64,000 nucleotides of DNA, taken from Kudoa neothunni. Lineage: Eukaryota > Cnidaria. The DNA is taken from NCBI GenBank assembly GCA_964304625.1, contig OZ199838.1:10540001-10604000 (forward strand), written 5' to 3'. How positions within the stretch are numbered: position 1 is the first letter of the stretch; every line of letters begins with the position of its first letter. Below are positions 24,452 through 37,516 of the stretch, in pieces. A program made the position numbers and the translations under genes. The notes under the pieces are model-generated. The model saw only the letters and a program-made list of their open reading frames with translations. It made no database searches and was not told the DNA's origin.

Positions 24452-27400
24452 TTAGATACTTACTTTAGCTGGAATGTAAACTTGATCACATTTTTGATAT
24501 AATAATTTATCTTTATGTTTCTGACGAATATTTCTAATTATGTATATTCCAATTACAATGATCATGATAAATGACAGGAAAATAATGAAATTGATTATAT
24601 CTAAGGTTTTTATATCATTGATCCGACCTTGGACAATTTCATGATATTCAGTTGCATTTGTTGTACGGAATTCTTTGGTGGATTCCATAATCACGACTGG
24701 ATTGTCTAAGTTTCCTAGTTTCGGTTGTTTTAGGTTAAAAATCTTTTGGACCACAACAGCATTCTTTTCTTTTTTCTCGATCAAAAATGTGAGCATTACT
24801 TCAATAGATTTTAAATCTAGTGGAATCTCTTTCATCCTTTCGGAAAATTCTAGGCCACACGATACGTCGGAATTTAATTCATATGCTGTCACTTCAAATG
24901 CTGTATTTTCATTTTGGGAAATAAATTCGTTTGCTAATTGTTTTTTAGTCTCTGAATCCGCGAAGAATTTTTCGGAGAGTTCTTCCAAACTTGAGCTAAC
25001 GAGTTCCTCATTTATATGGTTTACATCATGGAGATGATGGTTTATTTGTCGCATTATTATATTATTCTGAGCCATTATTTTGATTTTTTCGTCGAGATAA
25101 TGGTGATTTCCACTCGAAAAATTTGTAGTTAATGTTTTTTCTAATTCCTCATATTTAGATTTGATATCATCGTTCAGTTTGTTATTTTTTTTAATTATTT
25201 TTAACCAATCTAGTGATAGGTCAATTTTGGCATTGTTAGCAGTTGACTGAAGTTGGCTAGCTTTTTCAAAGTATTTATTTAGTGGTTCAAGTTCTTTTTC
25301 AACATTTGATTTTATCAATACCAATTTAGCATTTTTGGAGTTAGTTAGAATATTCATTTCGGATTCAATCCAATCAACTTTTCCTTGATATTTTGAAGAT
25401 AATAGTTCTTGCAACGAAATTAGTTGTTTCTTTAGTTCGTCAAATATTCCAAATGTGTCATTGATATGCTTTGATTTTTCCCCCATTTGTTTTAGAATTT
25501 CCAACAGTGTGTCTTTTTTGTCTTTATTTTTTGCAAGCACTTTCTCAAATTCTACTATTTGGAATGAAGCATTCATTAAAATCTTATCAATATTAATTTT
25601 TGTTTGTTTCGCATAATTTTTTCCATTTATTAAGACGGCAGTAATTGGATATATTTCGAGATATTTTTGGTCCAGTTTTTTCTGAACATCGGTCAAATAA
25701 ATTTCAAATTCATTTTTTCCATTTAAATTGTTGTCATTTACCGAATCAGTTATCCGATTTTGTAGCGATTTTACCTCGTCTTTAAGAGAGCTATAAGTAT
25801 TTTCGGCACTAACTATAGTTCTTTGAAACGCATGGATTTCGCTGGTTAATTTTATTATAGCTTGTTTATGAAAATCATTAAAACTTTTATTCGCATTCAA
25901 ATCATCAGAATATTTTGCTAATGTGGTTGATGCGGAGGGTGTTTTATTGACTTCCCGTATAATCTGGCTATTTTTGCTATTCTCTGTAATAGATTTCTCC
26001 TGTGAAGCAGCAAATTTTGATCCGCTAATGAAAATTTCCTCAGAATCAGCGCAAACCTCTTGATGAGCGGCAATCTTTGCGCTGTACTGATCAAGCAGAT
26101 CTCTCAAAATGTTGTTCAATTTGTTGATATCACTGATATTATTATCCACCGATTCATTGTATAAGCTCATTTTAGATTCAACTACTGAGTTTATGACGTC
26201 CGCAATTTTAACTTTTCGTTTTTGAAATTGTGTTTTGAATGAGTTCTGCATTCTATCATAAATATCAGCAATGGAAGGTATTGTATTTTTTAGGGAGTTC
26301 ATCTGGCCAACACCAAATATATCACCTGTTGGAAGTTTTCCCCTTTCAAGTGACTCCAAAAATCGGGATTTTAAGTCGTTAAATGAAGCGGTTTCATCTT
26401 CATTACTATATGTGTCGATCAGATCTTCACACTCTTTGGTAGTTTGTATAATTGAATGTTCACAATTTTCCCCATTTATCACATTTTGACAACATCCAAA
26501 TTTAGATTTATAACTTGTAAGTTTATTATATATGTTGATCGAATCAGCTGATATCGATTCTTTTAAGTTTGAGAGTACAGCTAATGATCTTTCCTTCATT
26601 TCTAATGAAGCAGTTTTAAATTTATCACAATGAGTTTCCAATGCGTTGAGTTGATCTTTGATATTTCTAATATTAATCTTGTGTTCCTCGTTTAGATCAT
26701 TGTCGAATAATCCATAAAGCTGGGATAACGTATCAACTTTTTCTAAAAGTTTTGTTCTCATATCCGTAGTGCTAGTTTTTTCACGTTCTAACAAACGAAT
26801 GTTTGTGTCAGTAGTAGTCCTTATTTCAGACTTCAATGATTCCACTTGGTTTGGAAAATTTTTATTGAATCCGTCGACCTCACTTGCAAGTCGTCTCAAC
26901 AAATGTGAAATTCCTTCATGCTTATCAAACCACCTCGTAGAATTGCTTAGATAACTATCTAACTCCTTATTTTTTTTATTAACATTAACTACTTTAGACT
27001 CAGAATTGTCTTTATTCGCTGACAAATTTTGAACAGTAGACACCATTAGTGATTTATATATGGAATAATCCTCGCTGTTCTTTCTTATTTGTTTGTTTTT
27101 TTCAACTAACAACGGTAGTTTGATTTTTAATCCATCTAATTTATCTTTTCTTCCTTTTTCAAAGTCGGAGTATTGATTATTCCAATCATCTTCAGGAAGA
27201 TCCCATGTGTTGTTTAATTGGCTGGCATAATCTTTAATTAATGCACTGATTTCATCTTTCATTTGAGTGGCTTCTAGTTTATTTGAATCGAAACTCTGTT
27301 TGGTCTCAGTTGTTAATGCAAAATTAGCATCTATCAAACTCAAGTTATTATCAATTTCTTTCTTGATTTGTTCGACTTCACTAATAGAATTAGGGAACGA

Positions 27401-30400
27401 ATTGTAAAATTTATTAATCACCGAGTCGAAATTTATTTTTGGATATTTGCCCTTATGACCATTATAAAAGGCGATCTCTTCTGTTATTGAAGCACTGAGC
27501 GCTTGATAAGTTTGAGTGTTTGGCTTATTTACATCCTCCAAAATCAATTTGTTGATCATTGAATATTCCTCTTCAAAAGAGTTTAAAATTTTTTGAATCT
27601 CAATATCATCAAATTTAACTTTGTACTTTTCAATATAACGTGTTTTCAGTTCCTCCTTGTAAGTCTCAATCAGTTTGTTTGAATTTTGATTAATGTCATC
27701 AATATTTTTTATAGGCTCATTGTAATCTACATTATTGAGATTTAAATTGGAAATTTCTTGGGTGATACGCTGTAGTGACTCCAGCACTTCAGCGTTTTTT
27801 TTCTTTTGGTTCTCAAATAATGTTTCCATTCCACCACATGAAGACATAAAAGATTCATAATTCTCATGCCCATCATTTTCGATAAGATTGAAAATGCATT
27901 TATTTATTGTTTTATTAAGAGTAGATAACAGATCCTTTTCAATTTCATATTCGTTTTTACCGCTATTTTTGTAATTTTTTAGTTGATTGAGAACAGTATT
28001 AGAGTTTGTTGAGAATTTATCATTCAATTCTTTTAATTTTTTTGTAAAATTATCATATTCAGATAATTTCGTCGATAATTTTTCATCATACTCATCATTT
28101 CTAACATAATGTCTACGAATGTATAAACTTTTGATGGCGTCAAAGTTATCACTTAATCTTGCTTTTTCTAATTCCGTTTTCTGTTTCTTTTCAGTATAAT
28201 CATTGTTATCTCTATTAATAACACTTTTAAAATTTTCATTTTTGTTGTTTGAAGTATTATCCAGTGAAGCTTTCTTTTCGTTTGTTTTACTTATAAATAA
28301 ATTAGTTTGAGAGCTTTTATCTCTCGCCATGTTTATCATACTTTCAAGGTTCTTATTTTTAGTTGTGACGTCCGCAATTGTAGTATCAACCGATCCAATG
28401 AATTCGTTTGCAGAACTTTCAAATTCATCATATTTGGATTTTAATTGGTGATTGTCGGTAACGTATAGGTTATAAGAAGCCATTATAGTATTGGTGGTTT
28501 CACTGAGTTGAGCCTCACTGGAAACTATCGAATCAGCATTCAATTTCAAATTTAATTTGCTTATTTCTTCATTTACTTTAATTTGAAATTCCTTGGGATG
28601 AATGGCCGTTTGCTTAGACAACAAATTTTTCACTCTTAATATGTTATTATATTCGTCCAAAATAACTTGACCGTTTCGCTTTAACGTTTCTATCTTTCCA
28701 AGATTTTCATTAATAGATCTAATGCTCTCATCGATTTTTAGTTTAATTTGGCTAGAAGTAGACATAATTTCATTCATTTTATCAGTAACGGATTGGTATT
28801 TTTTGTGGATAGGACTGATAATAGATCGAGCCAGAGACCGCATAAATTTCGACTCATAATTTATCACAGATTTTTCAAATTGATCCAACTCAGTATTCTT
28901 TTCAGAAAGGAAGGAGAGTTTATTATTCCCTTCGGATTGTAATGTTGTTATTTTTGAATTTTCAAGGTCATGTTTTGATTGAGAGTCAGATAATATGAAA
29001 TTTGTTTTATCCAATTTTTCATTCACAATCAAAATTGTTTCATTAGGATCCACAACAGTCATTTTCTTTTGAAGGTATTGTGAATTGATCTTTTTGACTG
29101 CATCAGGGATCTTAACTCTTTTAATATTTATGATCTGTTGTTTTAAACTCGAGTAATCGTTCATAAAATTTGTAAATTCTTCCTTATCTTTTTTGAAATT
29201 ATTAGCTAAGGTCGACAGGAAGCTTTCCAAATCAGTTAGTTGTTTAGTCATAGTTTGGATATTGTCTTTATAATCTCTTTCATATTTTTCCTCCAACTGA
29301 CTTTTATCCTTTTTAAGTGCAATTTCTTGTGACAAAACATTATTTAATTTATTGTGAACAATGGGTTTTGAAGTAATGCCGTTAAGGATTTCCTTAAACG
29401 TATTAACTTTGGTTTTTGCATCCTCAAAAAAACCTTTGGTTTCCAAAGCAGTTACATTAATCTCATCTAGTATAACTTGAGCGCTCGATTTTTCCTTTTC
29501 ATGCGAAACAATTTGTGATTTCAACTGATCAAATTTAGTCATCAATGTGGTGTGTTTGTCCAAGGCACTCGATAACTCGTCGGTCATTTCTGACGGAATG
29601 TATCCGAGATACGATGACAAAACTTCCGTAGAACTCTTGTAGAATGTGTTGGCTTCTTCTATGTTGAAGGTGGCGATTGAAACACTTTTCAATTGATTAT
29701 GTTTGCTCATAAGGCTTTCGTGTTTTGCTATAATATTTAGACAGCTTTGCACATCGAACTTTTCATCCAGCTGATTTATTTTTTGAAAAATCTTCGCGTA
29801 ATATCCATGAGCAGTTTTTGTGATATCATGGTTCATTGCAGAAATATAGCGATTTAATGATATATACAACGTATTGTACACCGATTTAAATGTATAGATG
29901 CAATCTGCATTATCTGTGATTTCCTTTTCGTAAAATAATATGTTTCTCTCAATTTCATTAATAGCATTAAGGCCGATGAGGTTAGCTTGTGGTGTAGCCA
30001 TGGAAGAATTATTTAGGCAATTGTCAGAAGCTTCTATCATCACTTTCCTCGTGTCTTTATGACAGTTTTGTTGATTTTTATCCGTTGTAATCCTTGTTTG
30101 ATGTTCTTTCCATTGTGTATGTCTGGGTTTTATCGTCGAAAAACAATTACTCATCTTCTTTACACCTGTCAAATGATTTTTTTTCCGCGTCACATCTGCT
30201 GCATATATTTTATTGTAGTCATCGGTGGATATATATGTATCAGCCTGACTAGGAAGCACCAATTCATAGAATTGTTTCACTTCACCACTCATAAAGTATT
30301 CTATGGATGTAGGGTCAATGTCGAGCCATATAAGTAATTCATTTAGCTTTTCTAACAAATCTTTAGCTTGAGATATTAGATTATCACATTTTTCTACATT

Positions 30401-30573
30401 AGCTTTCAATTTTTCTGTAGTAGAGCTCAACTCTAGGCAGATATCAGTTGAGGTAATTATTCTCCCCCATGATAAAACAAAAGCTACCACTAATATGAAT
30501 TGAAAATAATGGTAAATACTATTTATTAAGTAGTTATTGATTTACATGAAAAAATCTTTAGTTGATATTGCAT
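24452..30573 (-). CDS. Giant coiled-coil single-pass membrane protein (2,021 aa)
   Basis: I recognise no family. The large exon 30489-24452 is open for 2,012 codons but has no ATG at its 5' end. A short first exon at 30573-30546 supplies one. Splicing across a 56-nt GT-AG intron (30490-30545) gives MQYQLKIFSLVAFVLSWGRI, a convincing signal peptide. The rest is almost wholly charged and Asn/Lys/Glu/Ser-rich with heptad-like Leu/Ile spacing, few prolines and scattered Cys, including a tight cluster near residues 1330-1350 (GCC, ENCEH, ECEDL). A single membrane segment (INFIIFLSFIMIIVIGIYII) lies about 45 residues from the end and is followed by a basic tail. The predicted topology is a long extracellular rod on a membrane anchor. 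Plasmodium reticulocyte-binding proteins have a similar plan, but no homology is claimed. The stop lies inside a perfect donor (GTAAGTATC). Confidence 0.8.
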
Positions 30574-31870
30574 TTATGTTACAATCCATGCACCTTTTTA
30601 GTTAGTTATATAAGAATGAATCAGTCGATTTTACTTACGATCGACAGAGGATTTTCTCTAAAACTTCTATTGATTTATGTATGGATGAATATAATTATAT
30701 GGTTTTGTATTAATTGTTCTTTCAGAAAACCCTATTGTTGATTTATATACATTATTAATTCTTCAAAAAATGGGGATAGTTTTGTCAAATAAGTAACATT
30801 AGAGTTATTAAAAAGCGTGAATGTGACGAAAAAACGTCATACATGTTTACCGGAGCGTGATGCGTACCGGAAAAGACATGAGCGCGATAAAAAACGCAGT
30901 GTCTATTGCAACGGATGGGAATATCTCATAAAATAACGCTAGTGTACAAATTTTAATTTTATAAACATATGAAACAATAAATGAATTATTATTAAATAAA
31001 TTTTCCTGTGAAAATTTATTTAATAAGTCGACATTCTACCTCTATATTGGCCAAGTATACAGACATTGTTTAATATTTGTCTTCAATAAACTCACATTCA
31101 CGTTAATGTATAAGTAATTTTCAAAGCTTGTGTTGATTTTATATAACAAGATGTATCGATATACACGACCAAGGTTGCCAGACGATTTTTGTAAATCATA
31201 CCAAATAAAGTAATTGAAAGGTAGTGGATATTACCACGAAAACGAATTTCTCCATAACCACACAATATTATATATATATATATATATATATATCTGTTTA
31301 CAAATTTTTATTGAGAACTTTTTTGCTATAAAAATTTCAATTTTCATACGAAAATTCATTCACCTAATTTTTGGCATTTGCAGCATATAACCGATTATTT
31401 TTCACATTTGTTGTAATAGTTACTTAGTTATTATTAAATTTTTTATGATAAAATTATTTACTTCACAAGTTGAGAAAATAACTAATAGATATCATAAACA
31501 AAAAATCGCATTCGTAAGTCATAAATAGGGATCATATAATCGTTGATTGAACATCGAGTATCTCTGAATTTTACGATAAATAAAAAACATTACCCAAGAA
31601 TTATTGACAAGGTACGAATAAACTTTATTATAATTCATTTATTTAAAATTCAATTATGTATTTTATTTTTTTTCATTTCTTCCCGAATGCAGTCATTCTA
31701 AAATCCCTTAATCTTCGTACTGCTTTGGGCTTTTTAGGAAGTGTAAAATCTGCAAAAAATGTAGGAAGATCACTGAACCTAAAATCTTAGAATTTCAGTA
31801 GATTTGATTGATTTTATATTGTCTGATAAATTAATCCATTGTGATCTAATTGGATACCAATTCTTTTTAA
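30574..31870. promoter_or_regulatory. Upstream region of the giant coiled-coil gene
   Basis: A GC-richer patch at 30815-30920, some 240-350 bp upstream of the minus-strand start, contains TGACG-AAAAAA-CGTCA (30824-30839), a CRE-like inverted pair, and several GCGTGA/GCGTAC words. A TA microsatellite is at 31268-31294. No gene is seen further out. Confidence 0.35.
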
Positions 31871-32322
31871 GAGCCGACGGACAGATAGCACATCGATGTG
31901 ACACTCGGGCTTAGAACCTTGAGTTTAATGGGTTCGAATCCGCCGATGGTCAGACTATTGCTTCCGTGTCGGTGGGTCTCTATCCCATATTTGGGAGCTG
32001 TGGTTACAGCTTATGCTCGCTGTGAGGTGGGGTGCAACATCAGCCAATTTCGCGTGAATAGGAGTTGGAATCTCCAGAGCCCATCGAAAGGCAAGTAATT
32101 TGCAGACCTCACAGAGTCAACGTCCTTAAAGGGATAGGGTGTAAGGTGGTAGTCGTCATGAGACGAGGATATTTAGTAGGTTAAAGTTCCTCATTACCGC
32201 ATAAGGATAAAGGGGGTTTCACGTTACGTCCTGCGGTGCCTACAGCATTAATGGAAGAGGTTTGACCAACCAGAATTCCACAACCTAATATGTTGCGCCA
32301 GGGGTTTTGCCTTGAAAAAAAA
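31871..32322 (+). repeat. tRNA-derived SINE
   Basis: This is a 450-bp block of about 50% GC in very AT-rich surroundings. It has a perfect pol III B box (GGTTCGAATCC, 31931-31941), a weak A-box-like word (TAGCACATCGATG, from 31886), an unrelated body and an A-tail (cttgaaaaaaaa) at 32322. This is the structure of a tRNA-headed SINE on the plus strand. The 66-codon frame inside it is incidental. Target duplications are not clear. Confidence 0.75.
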
Positions 32323-33250
32323 TTATCTTAATTATAAAATAAGTTATGATCATTATATCGTCAAAATTATATCATGAAATTTTTATAGTGACAATATAAG
32401 CAATCTACAAACTTTACTACATTTAATAATTCTAAAAAAATGTTATAACAATTAGTTTTTGAAGAATTATTTGTTATAAAAGATATTTATACAAAATAAA
32501 ATGAGCGATATGAATCTTAATTTAATGATATATTGTTGAACATACACCCTATGCACACTTATTTTTTTTGATACATATGGTCTTTAAATTTCATGTTCAA
32601 TCTTTTCTTATATTTTCAAAAATAATAATTTTATTTTGTCTTCAGTCAAAATTTATAGAATTTTTGATGAAAATTTACAAATAATTGTGGGTTTTCTATA
32701 TTTTTCTAATATTTATCAATTAGTTTCACATTATATTATAACTTAACATTAATTCATTATGGGCAGTGGCTATTGACACGCTAACGTATAATCCCTTCTC
32801 GGGACTGGCCATTGATTGACACACTAATGAATTTCTTGGCAATCGTTAGATATTTTACATTTGTTAATTTCTAGTATTAATTAGAACATTTTTTATCCAA
32901 GATTTGAAACTTATGATAAAAAATATTGAATATTCATGTTATACTTATGAGCGTAGATTTTGTTATTTTCCACCCTTAATGCGACCATATAAGCTTCCAA
33001 GGCGCATTTAAACAATTAAGTATGATAATAATAACATTTTTTGAAATAAAATAAGTTCCTTTTAACTACAGAAGAGAAGTTTTAGTTGATAATATCATGT
33101 AATTGGGTTGCGAATAGAGTAAGCTTTGATATGTAAATCAACATAATCATTATAGAATAGATAATCTGAATTTGATTATATTGTTTTATTTATTTTGATA
33201 AATTTTCAATTTTTAGATCGTTTTCTTAACCATTTAAAATCGGTTAATCC
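32323..33250. other. AT-rich spacer
   Basis: No gene is seen. A short direct repeat (TGGC(T/C)ATTGA..., 32766 and 32808) is the only structure noted. Confidence 0.45.
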
Positions 33251-35256
33251 CTATCCTCTAGGTCTTCCAATTGCTTCTACTTTTTTGGGCAATACATGGT
33301 CTAAATAATAATTATTACAATAAACGAAGACGCAAACTTTTTATTCCCAAGCATCCTGTAGACTTGCCACCGGCCGAGTCGTTTTGGGGCTGCGATGATT
33401 CGGGTTTTTCCTTTAGTTTAATTGGTGATATGGGGACTACACATGTTTCGGGCTGGTTGCTTTCAGACAAACCCTTTATGATATTTGCATTATCACCTAA
33501 TTTAGTATAATTAATATCGATAGATAATAATAAAGAGTTATCACTCTTACAAGGGAATGTTGACTCGACTATATCCGTATCTACATTGCATTTTTCTGTG
33601 GATGAATCTAGAATTTTTGCTAACTATAAAAATTATCAGTATGTTAGCAGATAATAATGTATACTTGTTAATTTCTTTAAACTGACTAGGTTATGGCTTT
33701 TAATTATGCTTTCTGAGATTCGAAAATATTTCACACAGCAGTTAAATATTCGCCACAATACTCAACAGCAGTTGTTGCTAATTTGTCTGTATACACAGCG
33801 GTTTTCATTCGCTTGAAAAAAGTTGAGAGGTTTTCCGAATTCTTCTTTTTTACTACAGACTCTATTAAATTGTTTTTTACAATATTTATTTTAGTATTTT
33901 CTTTAATAAAATTTGAAATATGATCTTGGCTCCATCTGAAATTACACAGTTGGGGTTCGAACATGGGCATCAATAATTTACGTCTTAGAGCGAATATGTG
34001 TTGGCAGGGCAATTGGTAAGAACGATAGAAGAGACACGTACAAGAATTTGAAGTGGAGTCATACTCTATTCCCACATTAAATTTATTTTCCTTTTTTTAA
34101 TTTCTTTGATTGTTAATTTAAAAGAAAAGAATGTCAAAAAATCGCAGTAATTTCTTTCTACCTCAGTCTCAAGTCTCAATATTGAAATGTGTCGATTTTG
34201 ACCGTTCTGTCACAACATGACATGTCCTCTCTGTTCTTAGAGAATTTAAAACGGTGAAAAATTTCTCAAAGAATTCATCTAATCTAGAAAATTTGTTATT
34301 GGTGGTTGTTAGTTTGGAGTTGAGGCATTCCAATCTATTGTTTGTTAGGTTGTCGTAATAGTGTCTTGCATCACTCAAAGAAATTATCCATTGTGAACGA
34401 ATCGGGTCCCAATTTTTTCTGAAATAAGCGTTAAAATCTTCATATTTGTGATTGTATAGTTCAGTAAGTAAGATTTTGTATTATTCTTCGTTTTTCGAAA
34501 AAATTATTTTTCTGATAATATCTGAAATATTATCTTTGACTTCATTTTTTATATTATATTTAGCAAGTCTCAACTCTCGCTCGAACGCCTGTATTACATG
34601 AAATTTACAGAGAATTAATGCAGAATTAGGAAAATGATTTTTCAGAGCTTTACGAAGTTTTAAATCCTTATCAGTAACAATGGACAGTACTGATTGTTTT
34701 ATCCACGGTACAATTGATATTGGTTCATCGATATACCAGTTGGTAACAGCTTCAGCTTCCTCATACATAATGCAGGCACTACCTACATGAGATAAACCCA
34801 TAGAATCTTCTGAAACCGTTAGATACAGGGGAGCACTACAATTTAAGGAGATAAACATTAATAAAAATAGGTTAAATAAAACAAGATAACATTCGTAAAA
34901 ATTACCGTGAATCTAGTAGTTTTCAGGTTGCATCAACTAAAAGTAGCTCTGGGAAAAAAGAAAAAACCTTCTTCATTTCATCATCCAGGAATAATATTGC
35001 ATTAACTTGATTGTTTTCGTCAGCCAATATTCTCAGATCACAATTATAATCAACGTTGAGCAATTGATAAATATAGTTGATATCATTTATTTTATTCGAC
35101 ATATTTATTTTGGAATTGTGTATTGATTTCAATGTAATTTTTTTCCAGGTCTCTTGTTAGATTTTAGATTGCAGCAATTTTTTGTTGGCTCCCAAAGAAA
35201 CTAACTCTGATACTAAATCTTTATTCTTATCCAACTTAAGTTCTGGTGGCATATAA
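33251..35256 (-). pseudogene. ZSWIM/MULE-type transposase-like gene, three stops
   Basis: The minus strand reads a ZSWIM1/3-like Mutator transposase. An exon opens at 35256 (YMPPELKLDK), continues LVSLGANKKLLQSKI and reaches FFPELLLVDAT at the catalytic Asp. A 70-nt intron (34836-34905) joins LLDSR to APLYLTVSEDSMG. Then come KNHFPNSALILCKFHVIQAF and a SWIM finger (CTCLFYRSYQLPCQHIFAL, near 34040). A 113-nt intron (33624-33736) joins YLTA to LAKILDSSTEKC. A last small exon reads LPKKVEAIGRPRG, ending at 33251. In-frame stops at 35157-35159 (TAA), 34923-34925 (TGA) and 34481-34483 (TAA) kill it, yet exon phases and splice sites survive. One junction (34080-34170) and the zinc-finger N-terminus are unresolved. 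It may be a transposon copy or a former host gene derived from one. Confidence 0.75.
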
Positions 35257-37516
35257 CTGAAACAATTTCATTTCTTTCGTGAAATGTATTCAAATATGTA
35301 TATAATTATTGCATCTCATAGATCATCCAATGACAAATATGTATTTAATATTTTACGAGGCTATTTATAAACTAATTTATACATGAATAATAATAATAAA
35401 TATACTTTTAATTATTTGGGCATAGTTTCATTTGTTTTCTGGAAGTTCAATAATGTCTGTTCTATTATCATCGGTCTAATATATTGAATTTTAATGGAAA
35501 ATTTAAACCAAAGGACGATGGTTAGCTATCTCAGCTTTATTAAATATCCAAATAGGCGTGATTTTACAATTTCTAATATTTGACATTCGATAATTGTTTT
35601 GGCGAGGTTGTATTTGGGAATTTAAGATGCTGAGGTTAATTCAAATTTATATTGCTTACACATAATAATATACCTTTAAATCTTATTTAAAAATCTCTTA
35701 TCTAGATTAAAAATTCTTATCAATAATTAGTAAATTTAAAACATTCGAGTAGCAATCTTACCTTAAGAGAAACCATACACAAAATTCTCTAAGTGTTATT
35801 TTCGTTAGAGTCATATTTCACAAAAATATTTATTAACGTCAAAATTTTTGAAGATGAGAGAATTATTACTACTAAATTGAGATTCTCTTTCCTTACCATG
35901 ATTATTTATGACAACTTATTGATTTGTGATTTCTTCTAGGCGGTGAGTTCATAAATTGCCGCTATACTTTATTGAAAATAACGCTAATATTCAAAGCATA
36001 CGGGAATTTTTCGTATTCTATTAAAATTTCAAAACCAAATCGATTTTTGAACTTCACCGCTTCTTTTTCAATTCTATGTGTTGATTATCAATGGATATAA
36101 ATTTTTTTCGTTATAAATTATTGTGGTTGATACGGAGCAAACCTCTTCAAATTCTATTTCAAAAAAATTTGGTTTAAGGAATAGAATCATTTTAAAACTT
36201 TATATATTAAATTTTGAACAAAAATTTCATAATTAGATAAAAAAATGGTCGCCCACTCTCAAAATTCGAGAATTAGAAAATGTAAATATTTTTTCTAAAT
36301 TTATTATACATAAAATATATCAACTTTAAATGAAAACCAAGAAATAAATCCAGAAATTTCTTTAAAAATCAACAGCTTTGCAACATTAAAAACGACGTTT
36401 CATGCGTATTAGATAGACAAGGTTATTTTGGCGGCTAGAACACATGGCTCAAGTGATTAATGATTAAAACCCCTGAGTTTATTGGTAGTATGGAAAACGT
36501 CATTTTCATCCTTTAGAACATATTTTACCGCTAGTATATTTACTAAAAAGTGCATTTTAAGTGAATTCAATAAATATAGGATGATTAAAGGATCGTACTC
36601 ACCAGGAACTTTTAATAAAAAACTAACTTAATAAATATTGTAGGAGTGAAGAAACAACAAAAAGTTTAACACATTAATAAAATGAGTTTGGTAATATCTT
36701 AGCTATTATAGGATATATTCCTTACCGTAAGAATAGTCTGTGCCAATCAAAAAATCCGATATCTATAGATTTTCTAACCGAAAAATTAACATAATTACTC
36801 CATAATTTTCTTAAATTTAATTTGAATAAGTTTAAGTTTACAGTGCATTAAAGATGAAGAAAACATTTTATTTCTATTATTCTTCGTGAAAACGTTTATT
36901 TTCTATAAATAGCGCGGTTGTTTATTAGACTAATTCTAATACCCTAGCTTTTGTGGTTTTTAAAAAAGATGAAGATGATGAAGAAGAAGCGAGATGCGTG
37001 ATGCATTTCACGTCCATCATGTTATATCACGCGTGTGACGTGACTCGCGTAGAAACCCTAAATAAAATACATTTTAAAGGTATATCAGTCTATGTCGAAA
37101 GGATTCACGGACACATACAATAACGTCATCATATGATATTAATCAAATTATAGGTTAGTCATTGATTTTCTCATAATATTTTAATATTATGAATTTAATT
37201 AAAATGGAAAAAACCAATTAATTCATTATCCATTTTTTAAGCGAAATAAAAATGGTAGAACTTTTACATTCAATTATTTAATCCTATTATTAATAGTTTT
37301 TAAATTTAATTATTGATTGATGATTAAATAAATTCTTAGGCCGATAAAGTATCAACTGTTAGTAGATTATTGTTTAAAAATTCATAAGCGAAGTTAACGA
37401 AATTGTTGTTAATCAACGAGAGGTTTATTATCAAATGCACTAGCCTTTGTTAATAATATGATATCACATTTTAAACGGCCGAATATACCAGGATAATGAT
37501 TAATAATACTCTACTC
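35257..37516. other. AT-rich stretch without a recognised gene
   Basis: No coding exons could be supported. A CpG-rich cluster of TCACG/CGTGA words is at 36991-37050. An upstream exon of the ZSWIM-like gene may lie here unseen. Confidence 0.4.

Noticed and set aside
24675-30337. Plus-strand frames of 60-120 codons
   Set aside because: Antisense shadows of the giant coiled-coil exon; no family and no codon support.
31898-32098. 66-codon frame with higher GC
   Set aside because: It lies wholly inside the tRNA-derived SINE and has no family; a by-product of GC-rich repeat sequence.
33271-33510. Plus-strand 79-codon frame
   Set aside because: The minus strand over the same DNA continues the ZSWIM-like gene in phase (ESNQPETCVVPISPIKLK), which explains the higher GC better.
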